Source: CAZPNX01 sp964588285 (lineage in GTDB: Bacteria > Edwardsbacteria > AC1 > EtOH8). Taken from it: DNA of 64,000 nucleotides. Made by a program: the position numbers and the translations under genes. Every line of letters starts with the position of its first letter. Within the stretch, counting starts at the first letter, position 1. Of this stretch, positions 1 to 8,795 are shown in pieces. Location of the stretch: positions 1 to 64,000 of the forward strand of contig CAZPNX010000004.1 in assembly GCA_964588285.1 (NCBI GenBank). Reading direction: 5' to 3'. A model generated the notes under the pieces. It made no database searches. It saw only the letters and a list, made by a program, of their open reading frames with translations, and was not told where the DNA came from.

Positions 1-487
1 CGGCAAGGGCAAGACCACGGCCGCCCTGGGCCTGGGGATGCGGGCCGCCGGCCACGGGAAAAAAGTGCTGATGGTCCAGTTCATGAAGGGCCGGACCAAC
101 TACGGCGAGCTGGAGTCGGCCAAGAAGCTGCCCGGCTTCACCATCGTCCAGTTCGGCCGGCCGGACTTCGTCGACAGAAACAACCCGGACCCCAGGGACG
201 TCGAGGGGGCGAGGGAGGCGCTGGATTACGCTTTCGAAGCGGCGAAGTTACGAAGTTGCGACGTTATGATACTGGACGAGCTGAACGTGGCGCTGGATTT
301 CGGGTTGGTAACGCTATCCGAAGTTAAAAATCTCCTAGCGGCAAGGCCCGAGGGGATGGAGATCGTTTTGACCGGACGGAACGCGCCTCCGGAGATAATA
401 GAGATGGCCGACCTGGTGACCGAGATGCGCGAGTTCAAGCACTATTACCGGAATGGCGTCCAGGCGCGAGAGGGAATAGAGCATTAA
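1..487 (+). CDS. cobO: Corrinoid adenosyltransferase, 5'-truncated by window edge
   Basis: This enzyme family transfers the adenosyl group of ATP to the cobalt of a corrinoid, a late step in making or salvaging coenzyme B12 in the cytoplasm. The reading frame is open from base 2, where it already encodes the P-loop GKGKTTAALG, so only a short N-terminal piece is missing. About 161 residues are visible against roughly 170-200 in the family. Family hallmarks follow: the Walker B-like stretch ILDELNVALDFG, then LTGRNAPPEIIEMADLVTEM, and a C-terminus of the KHYY...GIEH type. All of these are typical of the CobO/BtuR family rather than PduO or EutT. Codons around bases 244-262 are less GC-rich than their neighbours. 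The next gene, tldD, starts 93 bases downstream and has no evident functional link. Confidence 0.93.
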   Translation, partial: GKGKTTAALGLGMRAAGHGKKVLMVQFMKGRTNYGELESAKKLPGFTIVQFGRPDFVDRNNPDPRDVEGAREALDYAFEAAKLRSCDVMILDELNVALDFGLVTLSEVKNLLAARPEGMEIVLTGRNAPPEIIEMADLVTEMREFKHYYRNGVQAREGIEH

Positions 488-579
488 GCATCTGCCACCG
501 AAAAACACGAAAGACCCGAATTTTGAGTGTTTTGTGTGTTTAGGTGAGAAAGCATAACTAATCTAAAAAAAGGATATAA

Positions 580-1944
580 ATGGAGCACCACATCAAAAAG
601 GCCCTGTCCTCCTGCGGGGTGGATTATCTGGAGGTGCGCATCGAGGAGCGCAGCACCACCGGCGTCACCTACCAGGGCCGGGAGCTGGAGCAGGCCGGCA
701 CCAGCACCAGCCGGGGCGGCAACGTCCGGGCCCTGCACAAAGGCGGCTGGGGGTTCGCCTCGTTCAATACCATCGACGAGCTGCCGGAGAAGGCGGCCGA
801 AGCCGAGCGGGCGGCCCGGTTGGTGGGCCGGGGTAAAAGCCTGCTGGCCAAGGTCAAGCCGGCGAGGGACACCATCAGGGTTAAGCTGGCCGACGATCCC
901 AGGAAGGTGCCGCTTAAGGAGAAAGAAGCGTTGGCCCGGCGCTATAACCAGCAACTTCTGTCCCAGGCCGGAATCCAGAGCTCGCGGGTGCGCTACGAGG
1001 ACGTCTTCAAGCGGCAGACCTTTGCCAACACCGAGGGGGCGGAGATCGTCGAGGAGCGTCTTTACTGCGGCATGTCCTTCGCGGCCATCGCCAAGGACGG
1101 TTCCAACGTTCAGACGGCCCACGACAACGTTGGGGGGGGAACAGTGGGGTTCGGACAGCTGGCCGGGCTGGAGCCGCTGGTGGAGCAGGTGGCCCGGGAC
1201 GCCCTAGATCTTCTGAAGGCCGAAAAGGTGGAGGCGGGACGCTACACCGTGGTCATCGACCCCAAGATGTGCGGGGTGTTCGCCCATGAGGCTTTCGGGC
1301 ACCTGTCCGAATCCGATCATATCTATGAAAACGAGAAACTCAGAAGGATGATGCGGCTGGGCCGCCGCTTCGGCCCGCCCCAACTCTCCATCGTTGACGA
1401 CGCCACCCTGGCCGGGGAGCGGGGACGCTACCATTACGACGAGGAGGGGGTGCCGGCCGGCAAAAATTATCTCATCAAGAACGGGGTGCTGGTGGGCCGG
1501 CTGCATTCCCGGGAGACGGCCGGGCTGATGGGCGAAAAGCCCACCGGCAGCGCCCGGGCCATCAGCTATCAATTCAAACCCATCGTCCGCATGGGCTGCA
1601 CCTACATCGAACCCGGCAAATGCAGCTTCAAAAAAATGATCGGCGAGATCGACCGCGGGCTCTACGTGGTCTCGGCCCTGGGAGGCATGACCGAGCTGGA
1701 GATGTTCACCTTCTCGGCCATGAAGGCCTACCGCATTGAAAAGGGCAGGATCGGGCCCATGGTGCGAGACGTCATCCTGTCGGGCAATGTCTTCCAGACA
1801 TTGCGCAACATAGACGCGGTGGGGGACGACCTGGAGCTGCACGGTGGACTGGGGGGGTGCGGCAAGGACGGACAGATGCCGCTGCCGGTGTCCGACGGCG
1901 GACCGCACATCCGCATCCGAAACGTCATCATCGGGGGGAGGTGA
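580..1944 (+). CDS. tldD: TldD-family metallopeptidase
   Basis: TldD is the catalytic subunit of the TldD/TldE zinc protease, which degrades unfolded peptides and in some bacteria trims modified peptides. The 454-residue product has the usual family length. The metal-binding motif HEAFGH is at residues 236-241 and is followed by ESD, giving the HExxxH...E arrangement of the catalytic subunit. A late glycine-rich segment ending LGGCGKDGQMP is also typical. The start is an ATG about 7 bases after an AAAGGA ribosome site. The partner tldE follows after only 5 bases, so the two are almost certainly co-transcribed and their products should form a heterodimer. Confidence 0.95.
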   Translation: MEHHIKKALSSCGVDYLEVRIEERSTTGVTYQGRELEQAGTSTSRGGNVRALHKGGWGFASFNTIDELPEKAAEAERAARLVGRGKSLLAKVKPARDTIRVKLADDPRKVPLKEKEALARRYNQQLLSQAGIQSSRVRYEDVFKRQTFANTEGAEIVEERLYCGMSFAAIAKDGSNVQTAHDNVGGGTVGFGQLAGLEPLVEQVARDALDLLKAEKVEAGRYTVVIDPKMCGVFAHEAFGHLSESDHIYENEKLRRMMRLGRRFGPPQLSIVDDATLAGERGRYHYDEEGVPAGKNYLIKNGVLVGRLHSRETAGLMGEKPTGSARAISYQFKPIVRMGCTYIEPGKCSFKKMIGEIDRGLYVVSALGGMTELEMFTFSAMKAYRIEKGRIGPMVRDVILSGNVFQTLRNIDAVGDDLELHGGLGGCGKDGQMPLPVSDGGPHIRIRNVIIGGR

Positions 1945-1949
1945 GCAGG

Positions 1950-3260
1950 ATGAAACAGGTCATTGAGAAAACCCTCTCCCTGGCCAGGGGGAGAACCGAT
2001 CAGGCCGAGGTCATAGGATACAGCGGCGAGACGGTGCCGGTGGAGTTCAAGTCCGGCAAGCTGCATGCCGTGGAGCACAAGGAGATCCGCGGCCTGGGCC
2101 TCCGCGTCATCCGCAAGGGCCGGATAGGGTTTTCCTCCACCACCGATCTGACCAGACTGCGGGAGCTGGTGGACCATGCCTGCCAGAGCGCGGCCTTCGG
2201 TCAGCCGGCCCGCTTCCAGTTTCCGGACAAATGCCGCCCCGGCCCGGCCGTGGTCTTCGATCGGGCGGTGGCCTCGTTCTCGGTGGATCAGGCCATAGAC
2301 GAGGGCCGGCAGGCGCTGGAACGGCTGCGGGAGAAGGCCCCGGAGCTCAAATGCGACGCTGCCATCGAAAAAAGGATCTTCAAGGTGGAGCTGGCCAACA
2401 GCCGCGGCCTGTGGAGCGCCTACGATAAGACCCATTTCTCCTACCAGCTTTCCGGGGTGGCGGTGGTGGAGGGCCATTTGCTGTTCCTGGGCGACGGGCG
2501 GAGGGGGTGCGGACTGAAGCTGGAGGGCGAGGCCATGGTCTCCAAGATGGCCCGGCTGCTCAAACAGTCCCGCAGGTCGGCCAAGGTGGCCGGAGGCCGG
2601 ATGCCGGTGCTGTTCTCCCACGAGGCCATGTATATTTTCTGGATGGCGCTGGGCATGGGGGTGAGCGGCAAGATGCTGCAGAAGCGTTCCTCGCCGCTGC
2701 AGGGGCGGCTGGGGGAGCAGGTGTTGGACTCCAGGCTCTCGGTGACCGACGATCCCCACCTTAAGCTGGGCTCCGGCTCGGCCCCCCACGATGCCGAGGG
2801 CGTCTGCACCTCCCGGCTGCCGCTCTTCCAGAAGGGAGTCTTCCGCCACTTCATATTCGATCTGCAGACGGCCGGATTGATGGGCACCGCCTCCACCGGA
2901 CACGGCCAGCGTGATTACTCGGCCCAGCCATCGCCCACGGTCAGCAATCTGGTGATATCGACCGGGCGGCGCTCCATGGCCGAAATCCTCAAGACCATGG
3001 ACCGGGGCATCGTCATCCACGATTTGCTGGGGGCGGGCCAGAGCAACCTGCTGGCCGGCGATTTCTCGGCCAACATCGGTCTGGGGTTTGCGGTGGACAA
3101 GGGTAGGATCGTCGGCCGGGTCAAGGACGCCATGGTGGCCGGCAACGCCTACCAGATGTTGAAAAACAACGTGGGCGAGATATCGAAGGATGCCGAAAGC
3201 CGAGGACATTACCTGACGCCGGCCATCCTCTTCGGCGACGTCAGCCTGGCCGCCAAGTAG
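1950..3260 (+). CDS. tldE: TldE/PmbA-family peptidase subunit
   Basis: This is the non-catalytic partner of TldD in the heterodimeric peptidase. The product is 436 residues when started at the ATG at 1950, which follows a strong GGGGGAGG ribosome site spanning the tldD stop. The same frame extends upstream to 1857, but that part overlaps tldD and does not look like family sequence. The protein shows the PmbA/TldE pattern (an early VEFKSGKLHAVE segment and a late LLGAGQSN...GDFSANI segment) and lacks the HExxxH zinc motif seen in its neighbour. This fits the division of labour known for the family. Confidence 0.93.
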   Translation: MKQVIEKTLSLARGRTDQAEVIGYSGETVPVEFKSGKLHAVEHKEIRGLGLRVIRKGRIGFSSTTDLTRLRELVDHACQSAAFGQPARFQFPDKCRPGPAVVFDRAVASFSVDQAIDEGRQALERLREKAPELKCDAAIEKRIFKVELANSRGLWSAYDKTHFSYQLSGVAVVEGHLLFLGDGRRGCGLKLEGEAMVSKMARLLKQSRRSAKVAGGRMPVLFSHEAMYIFWMALGMGVSGKMLQKRSSPLQGRLGEQVLDSRLSVTDDPHLKLGSGSAPHDAEGVCTSRLPLFQKGVFRHFIFDLQTAGLMGTASTGHGQRDYSAQPSPTVSNLVISTGRRSMAEILKTMDRGIVIHDLLGAGQSNLLAGDFSANIGLGFAVDKGRIVGRVKDAMVAGNAYQMLKNNVGEISKDAESRGHYLTPAILFGDVSLAAK

Positions 3261-3625
3261 CCATAGGGCATTTTAGAGCAAGAGCTTTTTATTTGCCACA
3301 GAAGCTGTACAGCCTACCCAGCCATTATATCATAAGGCTATTACGGCCTGTCGGCGCGGAGCCCCGCCTGTCAACCGCTTATGCTAATATTATGCCCCCC
3401 TTGAGTGCCGTAGCTTCAGCGGTGGCACAAGCCTTGCCCGGCCTTCGCAGGCGTTGTTGCTGCGGAGCAGGCTGCGTCAGGCAGGCCGGGCAACAGCGCA
3501 GAGGAAAAATTATCTATAAACTAACTTTGTTCTTGGGCCGACCGACAACCAACGGTTTTTAACCAAAACAAGGCATAAAAAACCCGGAGCGTGGCCGCTC
3601 CGGGTTTTTTATGCGTCTGCGGGGG
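3261..3625. other. Intergenic region with a possible structured RNA
   Basis: This 365-base gap lies between convergent genes. It holds an 11-base inverted repeat (3434-3444 with 3483-3493) enclosing about 38 bases, which would give a GC-rich stem with a branched interior. It ends in a two-way terminator at 3573-3614. An open frame of 89 codons (3293-3562) crosses the region, but its composition is low-complexity Ala/Gly/Arg and it has no ribosome site, so I do not call it a gene. A small RNA ending at the terminator is possible but unproven. Confidence 0.4.
3573..3614. terminator. Bidirectional rho-independent terminator
   Basis: A perfect 19-base stem (3573-3591 with 3596-3614) has a 4-base loop. 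The core is GC-rich (CCCGGAGCG) and is flanked on one side by six A and on the other by six T. It can therefore stop transcription from tldDE on the plus strand and from the XRE regulator on the minus strand. It lies 11 bases beyond the end of that regulator gene. Confidence 0.93.
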
Positions 3626-3985
3626 CTATTTGGGCTGTTTCTTGATGGAACTTTCGATCAGCTTGTCGATGGCTTTGAGCTTCTTGAAATCGGCCTTGTG
3701 TAGGTTGCGCATCACCAGATACATCATCATCTCCCGCTCGCTCAGGCGGTAGATGTCGGCCCGCTCCCGGTCCTCGGTCTCCGAGGGGAGTATCTCGCAG
3801 ACATGTACGTCCAAGGCCCGGGCGATCCGCTCCAAGGTCTTGATGGTGGGGTTGATCTTGGCCTTCTCCAGAAAGCCGATGTAACGGTAATCGAAACCGG
3901 ACTTGGCGGCCAGCTGCTGCTGGGACATGCCGTTGCTCTTGCGGGTCAGCTTGATTTTCTCTCCGAGCCTGGTCAGGTAGTTCAT
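3626..3985 (-). CDS. XRE-family helix-turn-helix regulator (copy 2)
   Basis: A 119-residue protein whose first 65 residues form a Cro/C1-type DNA-binding domain. The recognition region reads MSQQQLAAKSGFDYRYIGFL, followed by INPTIKTLERIARALDV. The C-terminal 50 residues are helical and charged, with a MRNLHKADFKKLKAIDKLIE segment that may mediate dimerisation. It is a clear paralogue of the gene at 4104-4496: both share FDYRY.GFLE, INPTIKTLE and the RNLHKAD segment. The two probably arose by tandem duplication. Targets are unknown. The gene ends at the shared terminator at 3573-3614. Confidence 0.88.
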   Translation of the reverse strand: MNYLTRLGEKIKLTRKSNGMSQQQLAAKSGFDYRYIGFLEKAKINPTIKTLERIARALDVHVCEILPSETEDRERADIYRLSEREMMMYLVMRNLHKADFKKLKAIDKLIESSIKKQPK

Positions 3986-4103
3986 GGGCTGCTCCTGCCG
4001 CTTTTATTTAATGATAGGTGTTCGGGAATAAGAGACTTTCCCCGCCCCGGCGACGGCTGCATCATTTATCCGTGGCCGTGTTCTGGCCAGGGGCCGGTTG
4101 AGG

Positions 4104-4496
4104 TCACTTAGGGATTTTGACGGTCACGTTGACCAGCTTTTCGATGGTCTTCAGGCGCTTGTAATCGGCCTTGTGGAGGTTGCGCATGATCTTGGCCTGA
4201 AGCAGCTCACGCTCGTTAAGCTTGATGGAGTCGGGACGCTTGCCCTTTTCACCGGCATCGGGCAGAAGATCGCAGACGTGGACGCTCAGAGCCCGGGCCA
4301 CTTTCTCCAGGGTCTTGATGGTGGGATTGATGCGGGCTTGCTCCAGGAAACCGACGTAGCGATAGTCGAATCCGGCCTTGGCGGCCAGCTTCTGCTGGGA
4401 CAGGCCGTGGCTTTTGCGCAGGGTCTTTAGCCTTTCCCCCAGTTTTTCCAGGTAGTTGGGGACGCCGCCGGCGCTTTTGGCTTTTTGCTTCCTCAT
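4104..4496 (-). CDS. XRE-family helix-turn-helix regulator (copy 1)
   Basis: A 130-residue regulator with an N-terminal extension of about 10 basic residues, then a Cro/C1-type HTH (LSQQKLAAKAGFDYRYVGFL) at roughly residues 15-75. Its C-terminal helical tail matches its downstream paralogue (MRNLHKADYKRLKTIEKLV). It lies 118 bases upstream of that paralogue in the same direction and downstream of an ABC-exporter permease gene. Whether the pair controls the exporter block is unknown; the only support is shared orientation and proximity. The ATG at 4496 is preceded by a GAGGAATGAGG stretch that can serve as a ribosome site. Confidence 0.88.
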   Translation of the reverse strand: MRKQKAKSAGGVPNYLEKLGERLKTLRKSHGLSQQKLAAKAGFDYRYVGFLEQARINPTIKTLEKVARALSVHVCDLLPDAGEKGKRPDSIKLNERELLQAKIMRNLHKADYKRLKTIEKLVNVTVKIPK

Positions 4497-4623
4497 GGCC
4501 TCATTCCTCGTCTAAGGGTTGAATCGTTGGGCTGGCTATATAGTATTTTATTCAACTATTTAATTATACACATAATCGGGACGGAATACAAGAGGGAGGG
4601 ACACTTTTTCGCCCGAGCATATC

Positions 4624-6306
4624 TCAGACATCGCGGACGGCCAAGGAACGCAGGCCCAACCGTAGGGGGATAAAAGTGAAGGCGGCCGAGATTAATATAA
4701 AAAGCAAAAGGGAAACTGACAGGGCGCTGTGGTAGGAAGCCCTTCCCTGCCAGCGATTGAGGGCGTATAGGTAGGCCGGCCAGGCCAGCACCACGATGGA
4801 GATGCCGACATAGCTGAGGGAAACCAGAGCGGCCAGCATGCCGCCCAGCCCGGAGGCGATGCGGCTGGGATTGGTTTCCCGGTAGTCGGGCCAGGCCGCG
4901 CCCAGTCCCAGGGAGATGCCGGTGACCGCCAGGCACATGACCGCCAGGCATAGATGGCTCAAGAGCCCCAAGCCCGGCGGGGTATTCAATAGGCGGTTGG
5001 AGGCCAGGCTCAGGGCCTCGGCCAGCAACAGGGCCACGGCTGCGTTGAGAAAGGCCTTCTCGAAAAACAGCCGGCTGACGGAAACCGGGGCGGTGCGCAC
5101 CAGCCAGAGCATGGGGCCCTCCAGACTGAAGGTGGGAAAGACGAACCTGACCGAGAGGGTGGCCAGGATATATCCGGCAAAACCGAAGTTGATGAAGGAG
5201 ACCAAAACCTTCCACTGGTCGAAGGTGAAGATGACCGGATAGCGGCGGAGGCTGCCCAGGTAGAGGACCAGCAGAGAGACGAAGATGAAGGCCTGGGCCC
5301 ATTGCACCGGATTGCGGACAAAGAGCAAAGCGTCCTTGGCGGCCACCGGAAAACGGCGGCCCAGGCGGGAGGAGAGAAGTCGGGAGGATGGTCCAGGCCT
5401 GGAGCCGGAGGAAACTCGGCCCAGCAACGACTGGTGGTAAAAGCGTTCGGCCAAGCTCAGGCAAAGCCAGCCTACGAAGACGGCGGTTATCAATAACATC
5501 CACAGGCGGACGGCCAGAAAACCCGGACCGGCTTCGGCCGGTGCCAGCAGCCCCTGGGCCATCCAGGTGCTGGGGAGAAGGGCGTGGGAGGTGACGGCCA
5601 GGCCGGCCAGATATTGCTCCAGTTCGGCCGGGGAATTGATCCGGCCGATGGAGATCGACTGCGGCTGGCCGAAGGCGAAGAATAACCAAGATCCGGCGGC
5701 CATGGCCAGAAACATGAACCCCAGCAGGCTCTTTAGACTAAGGCGGGGGAACAGCTTGACGGCCAGTTGCAGCAGGGCCACGGCCGCCAGGGCCGGAATG
5801 AGGATGAACAGGGGAAACATCAGACAAGCCGCCGCCACCCCCAGTACCGGGGTCCTTAGGGCGGAGAAAACCGCGGCCAGCAATGGTATTCCCAGTAGCA
5901 GGGTGGCCCAGGAGCTATAGAATACGTTATAGGCCAGCCGGTAGAGGAAAAGCTGACGAAAGGGCAGGGGAGAGGCCAGCAGAAAATCTATCTCCGGCGA
6001 ATGATAGAGGGTGGAAAGCGAGGTGACCAGGCTGCTTAAAAAGAGCATCAGCATGAAGGCCAGGAAGGCGGTGCTTAAGATCCGGGCCATCAATGGCGGG
6101 CCGATGGACTCCAGCGAAACCAGATAGAGGAACAGGCGGTGGAAGAGGAGAAAGCCTCCGCCCAGGAAGACGGCCATCACCAGGAGATAGGAGGCCAGCT
6201 GCAGGGTCCGGCCCGGCCTGGGCTGCAGCAGACGGCGCCACAGGCTCTTGATCCTGAGGGCCATCAGGCGGACGATAAAAAGGTTGGCTTCCTTCCGGCC
6301 GTTCAT
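4624..6306 (-). CDS. ABC-exporter-type polytopic permease
   Basis: A 560-residue, very hydrophobic protein with roughly a dozen predicted membrane spans, beginning after a basic N-terminus (RIKSLWRRLLQPRPGRTLQL). The layout resembles large ABC-2-like exporter permeases, with a soluble stretch near residues 300-330 before the second half. Its likely ATPase partner is the orphan ATP-binding gene at 8049-8795, two genes upstream in the same direction. A DUF4388 gene sits between them, which is unusual for a transporter pair. The substrate cannot be read from sequence. The call rests on topology and context rather than on a diagnostic motif. Confidence 0.72.
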   Translation of the reverse strand: MNGRKEANLFIVRLMALRIKSLWRRLLQPRPGRTLQLASYLLVMAVFLGGGFLLFHRLFLYLVSLESIGPPLMARILSTAFLAFMLMLFLSSLVTSLSTLYHSPEIDFLLASPLPFRQLFLYRLAYNVFYSSWATLLLGIPLLAAVFSALRTPVLGVAAACLMFPLFILIPALAAVALLQLAVKLFPRLSLKSLLGFMFLAMAAGSWLFFAFGQPQSISIGRINSPAELEQYLAGLAVTSHALLPSTWMAQGLLAPAEAGPGFLAVRLWMLLITAVFVGWLCLSLAERFYHQSLLGRVSSGSRPGPSSRLLSSRLGRRFPVAAKDALLFVRNPVQWAQAFIFVSLLVLYLGSLRRYPVIFTFDQWKVLVSFINFGFAGYILATLSVRFVFPTFSLEGPMLWLVRTAPVSVSRLFFEKAFLNAAVALLLAEALSLASNRLLNTPPGLGLLSHLCLAVMCLAVTGISLGLGAAWPDYRETNPSRIASGLGGMLAALVSLSYVGISIVVLAWPAYLYALNRWQGRASYHSALSVSLLLFILISAAFTFIPLRLGLRSLAVRDV

Positions 6307-6388
6307 CCGGTGCCTCCGGGGGCGCTATACCGAGACGTTGATACTGTCGGGGTGGATGCGGCCGGCCGCAACTCGGCTGAGGGGTCCA

Positions 6389-7963
6389 TCACGGCCTCCG
6401 GGCCTGGCTGAGGCGCACCAGCTTCTCAAAGTCGTTATGCGACAGAGCCAGGATGTTGTCCAAGGGGAAGGGCCAGCGTACGTCAAGCAGTTTGCGCTTG
6501 ATGAAAGCGATGCGGGTGGCCGGATGCAGCTTCATCACCGGGATGATGACCTTCTCGATATACTTCTCCCGCCCGCCCCGGCTGTATACCCCGAAGATGC
6601 GCTCGGTGACCTGATCGGCCACCTCGATCTCCATGGCGGCCGTCTGGCTGACCGGGAAGGAGGGGAGCCGGTGGATGTGCCTTAGGCTCTGGAAGATGCG
6701 AAAGTTGCCCTGGCTGAGGGCCGGGTTGTCCAGCAGGATCTCCAAAAAGCGGCTGGGTATTACGAACATCTTCTCCCCCCGCATGGAGGGGCCGGTGCCG
6801 GGCGGGGCAAAACCGATGCGGATGTGGTGCAGGTGCTGGGTCCGGGCCACCGCTTCGATCCCTCCCAGAACTTCGATGAAATCGGCCGGCAGGGCCAGAA
6901 CAAAGGCCAAGGACATCAGTTCATCGCGCTTGAGCTGGGGCAGGAAGGAAAGGCGCTCCATCCGGCGCTGGGTAAGATAGGCCCGAAACTCCTGCATCAG
7001 GGAATCGCCCAGACGGCGGCCGTCAACCAAGACCCCGTCCTCGGCAAGCTCCAGTTTCAAGCCGGAGTCATCCAACATGAGGCCGTCGAACAGGAAGAAG
7101 AACTCCTCCAGCACCGACATGATGTTGGCGTGGTTGAAGGGGTAGAGCGACAGGTAGTTTACCAGCAGGCCCAGGTGCCGGACCATCAATGCCACCGCCC
7201 CGGTCTGGTCCCGTTTTCCGGAGACTGGGGCTTGGGGGCGGCCGGCCCCTGGCTCGGGCTCGTGGCGTCGGATGACGCCGGATTCCAGCAGCTCCACCGC
7301 CACCTGGCAGGTCATGAACTTGCCCAGGCCGCTGGCCTCGGCTATCTGCTCCAGAGACATGTGGCGCGAGCCCAGGAACTCCAAAAATTTTCCTTGTTCC
7401 GGGGTGGGCTCTAAGGCAGGGGCAGAGGGATCGCGGACCAGGACCGTCCCCATATCGGGAAGAACCTTCCTGATGCGCAGCCACTCGTCCATGCGCCGCA
7501 TGCCCTCCATCAAAAAGCTGTCGGTCGACAGCCGGATGGGGTAACGGCTTTTGGTATAGAGGCGCGACTTGAGGTCGAAGGTGTAATGTCCGTCCACCCA
7601 CGTGAAGACCTCGTCCATAATCTCCTGGATCTTGAAGCGGATGACCTCGGCGAAGTCGTCCTCGGTCAGATAACCTTCGTCGATGAGCACCTCCTCTAGA
7701 GGCACTCGGCGCTGGGCCTGGAGTTTTTCCGCTTTGGCCAGGTCGGCCTCGCCCACCAGTCCGGTGCGGAAAAGATAGCCGGACAGATCCTCCTGAACCC
7801 CTCGGCGGCTGTAATAGCCTCCGGTGATCTGGCCTTCCTCGAAGTCCAGGGCGGCCGAGTCCTGAACCTGGGTTAGGGAGAGGACGCCGGTCTTACGCTG
7901 GCTGGACAGCAGCTGCAGGATCTCGGGCAGGGAGAATTCGGAGATGTTGCCTTCGAGGGCCAT
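6389..7963 (-). CDS. DUF4388-domain protein
   Basis: A 524-residue protein that opens with a DUF4388 (PATAN-like) domain at about residues 1-100: MALEGNISEFSLPEILQLLS, then TGVLSL and a FEEGQI segment. This domain is common in gliding, chemosensory and gene-regulation proteins of bacteria with complex signalling. A second segment at about 60-160 (EEVLIDEGYLTEDDFAEVIR) resembles the N-terminal helical domains of type II/IV-pilus ATPases. The remaining 300 residues are not recognised. No enzyme motif is seen, so a scaffold or signalling role is inferred. The gene sits between an ABC ATPase and its probable permease, 82 bases from the latter. Confidence 0.75.
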   Translation of the reverse strand: MALEGNISEFSLPEILQLLSSQRKTGVLSLTQVQDSAALDFEEGQITGGYYSRRGVQEDLSGYLFRTGLVGEADLAKAEKLQAQRRVPLEEVLIDEGYLTEDDFAEVIRFKIQEIMDEVFTWVDGHYTFDLKSRLYTKSRYPIRLSTDSFLMEGMRRMDEWLRIRKVLPDMGTVLVRDPSAPALEPTPEQGKFLEFLGSRHMSLEQIAEASGLGKFMTCQVAVELLESGVIRRHEPEPGAGRPQAPVSGKRDQTGAVALMVRHLGLLVNYLSLYPFNHANIMSVLEEFFFLFDGLMLDDSGLKLELAEDGVLVDGRRLGDSLMQEFRAYLTQRRMERLSFLPQLKRDELMSLAFVLALPADFIEVLGGIEAVARTQHLHHIRIGFAPPGTGPSMRGEKMFVIPSRFLEILLDNPALSQGNFRIFQSLRHIHRLPSFPVSQTAAMEIEVADQVTERIFGVYSRGGREKYIEKVIIPVMKLHPATRIAFIKRKLLDVRWPFPLDNILALSHNDFEKLVRLSQARRP

Positions 7964-8048
7964 CTTTTATAAGTTAGATGTCAAAAGTTGAAAGTGAAAC
8001 GTTCGAGAATTGCGAGATGGGTTCAGTAAAAAAGATTACATCTCATCA

Positions 8049-8795
8049 TCAACCGGGCCGGGTGAACTCCAGGTAGAGGCTTTCCAGGTCGGTGTGTTTT
8101 TTCCGCGACAGGGAGCGAAGCTCCTCCAAGGTTCCCTGGGCGGCCAGGCGACCCTGGGAGATGATGCCGATGCGCCCGCAAACTGACTCGGCCAGGCTCA
8201 GGGTGTGGGTGGAGACGATCAAACAGGCGCCGCGGGCCGCCTCCTGGCGAAAGATCTCCCGCACCGTCAGAATGCCGGCCGGATCTAAACCTACCAAGGG
8301 TTCGTCTATTAGAAAGATGTCGGGTTTATGGAGCAGGGCCGAGGCCAGCACCAGCTTCTGGCGCATGCCGTGGGAATAGCCCTCGGCCCGTTGGTCCAAC
8401 CAGGACTCAGCCTCGAGACGTTGGGCTAGCTCGGCTGTCCGGGAGGCGGCTAAGGACGGCTCGACCTGGTAGAGGCCGGCCACCAGGGATAAAAATTCGC
8501 GTCCGGTGAGGGCTTCGTAGATGTAAGGGTTGTCGGGAATGAAGGCCAGGCGTCTTTTGGCCTCCAAAGGCTCATGCTCCATATCCAGGCCGCAAAGCGA
8601 CACCCGGCCGGAATCGGGACGCAACAGGCCGCAGAGCATTTTAAGGGTAGTGGTCTTGCCGGTCCCGTTGGGGCCCAGCAGTCCATAGATCTCTCCAGGG
8701 CGGATCTCAAGATCTAATCCGTCAACCGCCACCTTGGGCCCGAAACGTTTGACCAGTTTTTGGGCCAGAATGCAGGGATCGCCTGGGCAGGTCAC
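8049..8795 (-). CDS. ABC transporter ATP-binding protein
   Basis: ATP-hydrolysing subunit of an ABC exporter, 248 residues. Walker A is GPNGTGKTT, the signature is the SHGMRQK variant typical of ABC-2 exporters, and Walker B is IFLIDEPLVGLDP followed by the H-loop in STHTLS. I place the start at a GTG at 8795, which overlaps the stop of the upstream transglutaminase gene by four bases (GTGA) and implies translational coupling. The open frame runs further upstream to 9194, but that part is antisense-like and lies inside the other gene. The probable membrane partner is the permease at 4624-6306. Confidence 0.93.
   Translation of the reverse strand: MTCPGDPCILAQKLVKRFGPKVAVDGLDLEIRPGEIYGLLGPNGTGKTTTLKMLCGLLRPDSGRVSLCGLDMEHEPLEAKRRLAFIPDNPYIYEALTGREFLSLVAGLYQVEPSLAASRTAELAQRLEAESWLDQRAEGYSHGMRQKLVLASALLHKPDIFLIDEPLVGLDPAGILTVREIFRQEAARGACLIVSTHTLSLAESVCGRIGIISQGRLAAQGTLEELRSLSRKKHTDLESLYLEFTRPG

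Noticed and set aside
1..40. Cobalamin riboswitch near cobO
   Set aside because: The upstream region lies outside the window, so no riboswitch can be assessed.
1950..1952. Earlier start of TldE at 1857
   Set aside because: The extra 31 codons overlap tldD and do not match the family; the strong ribosome site favours 1950.
1728..3209. 493-codon frame on the minus strand
   Set aside because: Antisense to tldD/tldE; rich in His, Gln, Gly and Pro as expected from high-GC third positions, with no family pattern.
3293..3562. Open frame of 89 codons
   Set aside because: Low-complexity Ala/Gly/Arg composition, no ribosome site, and it crosses a stem-loop region; not supported as a gene.
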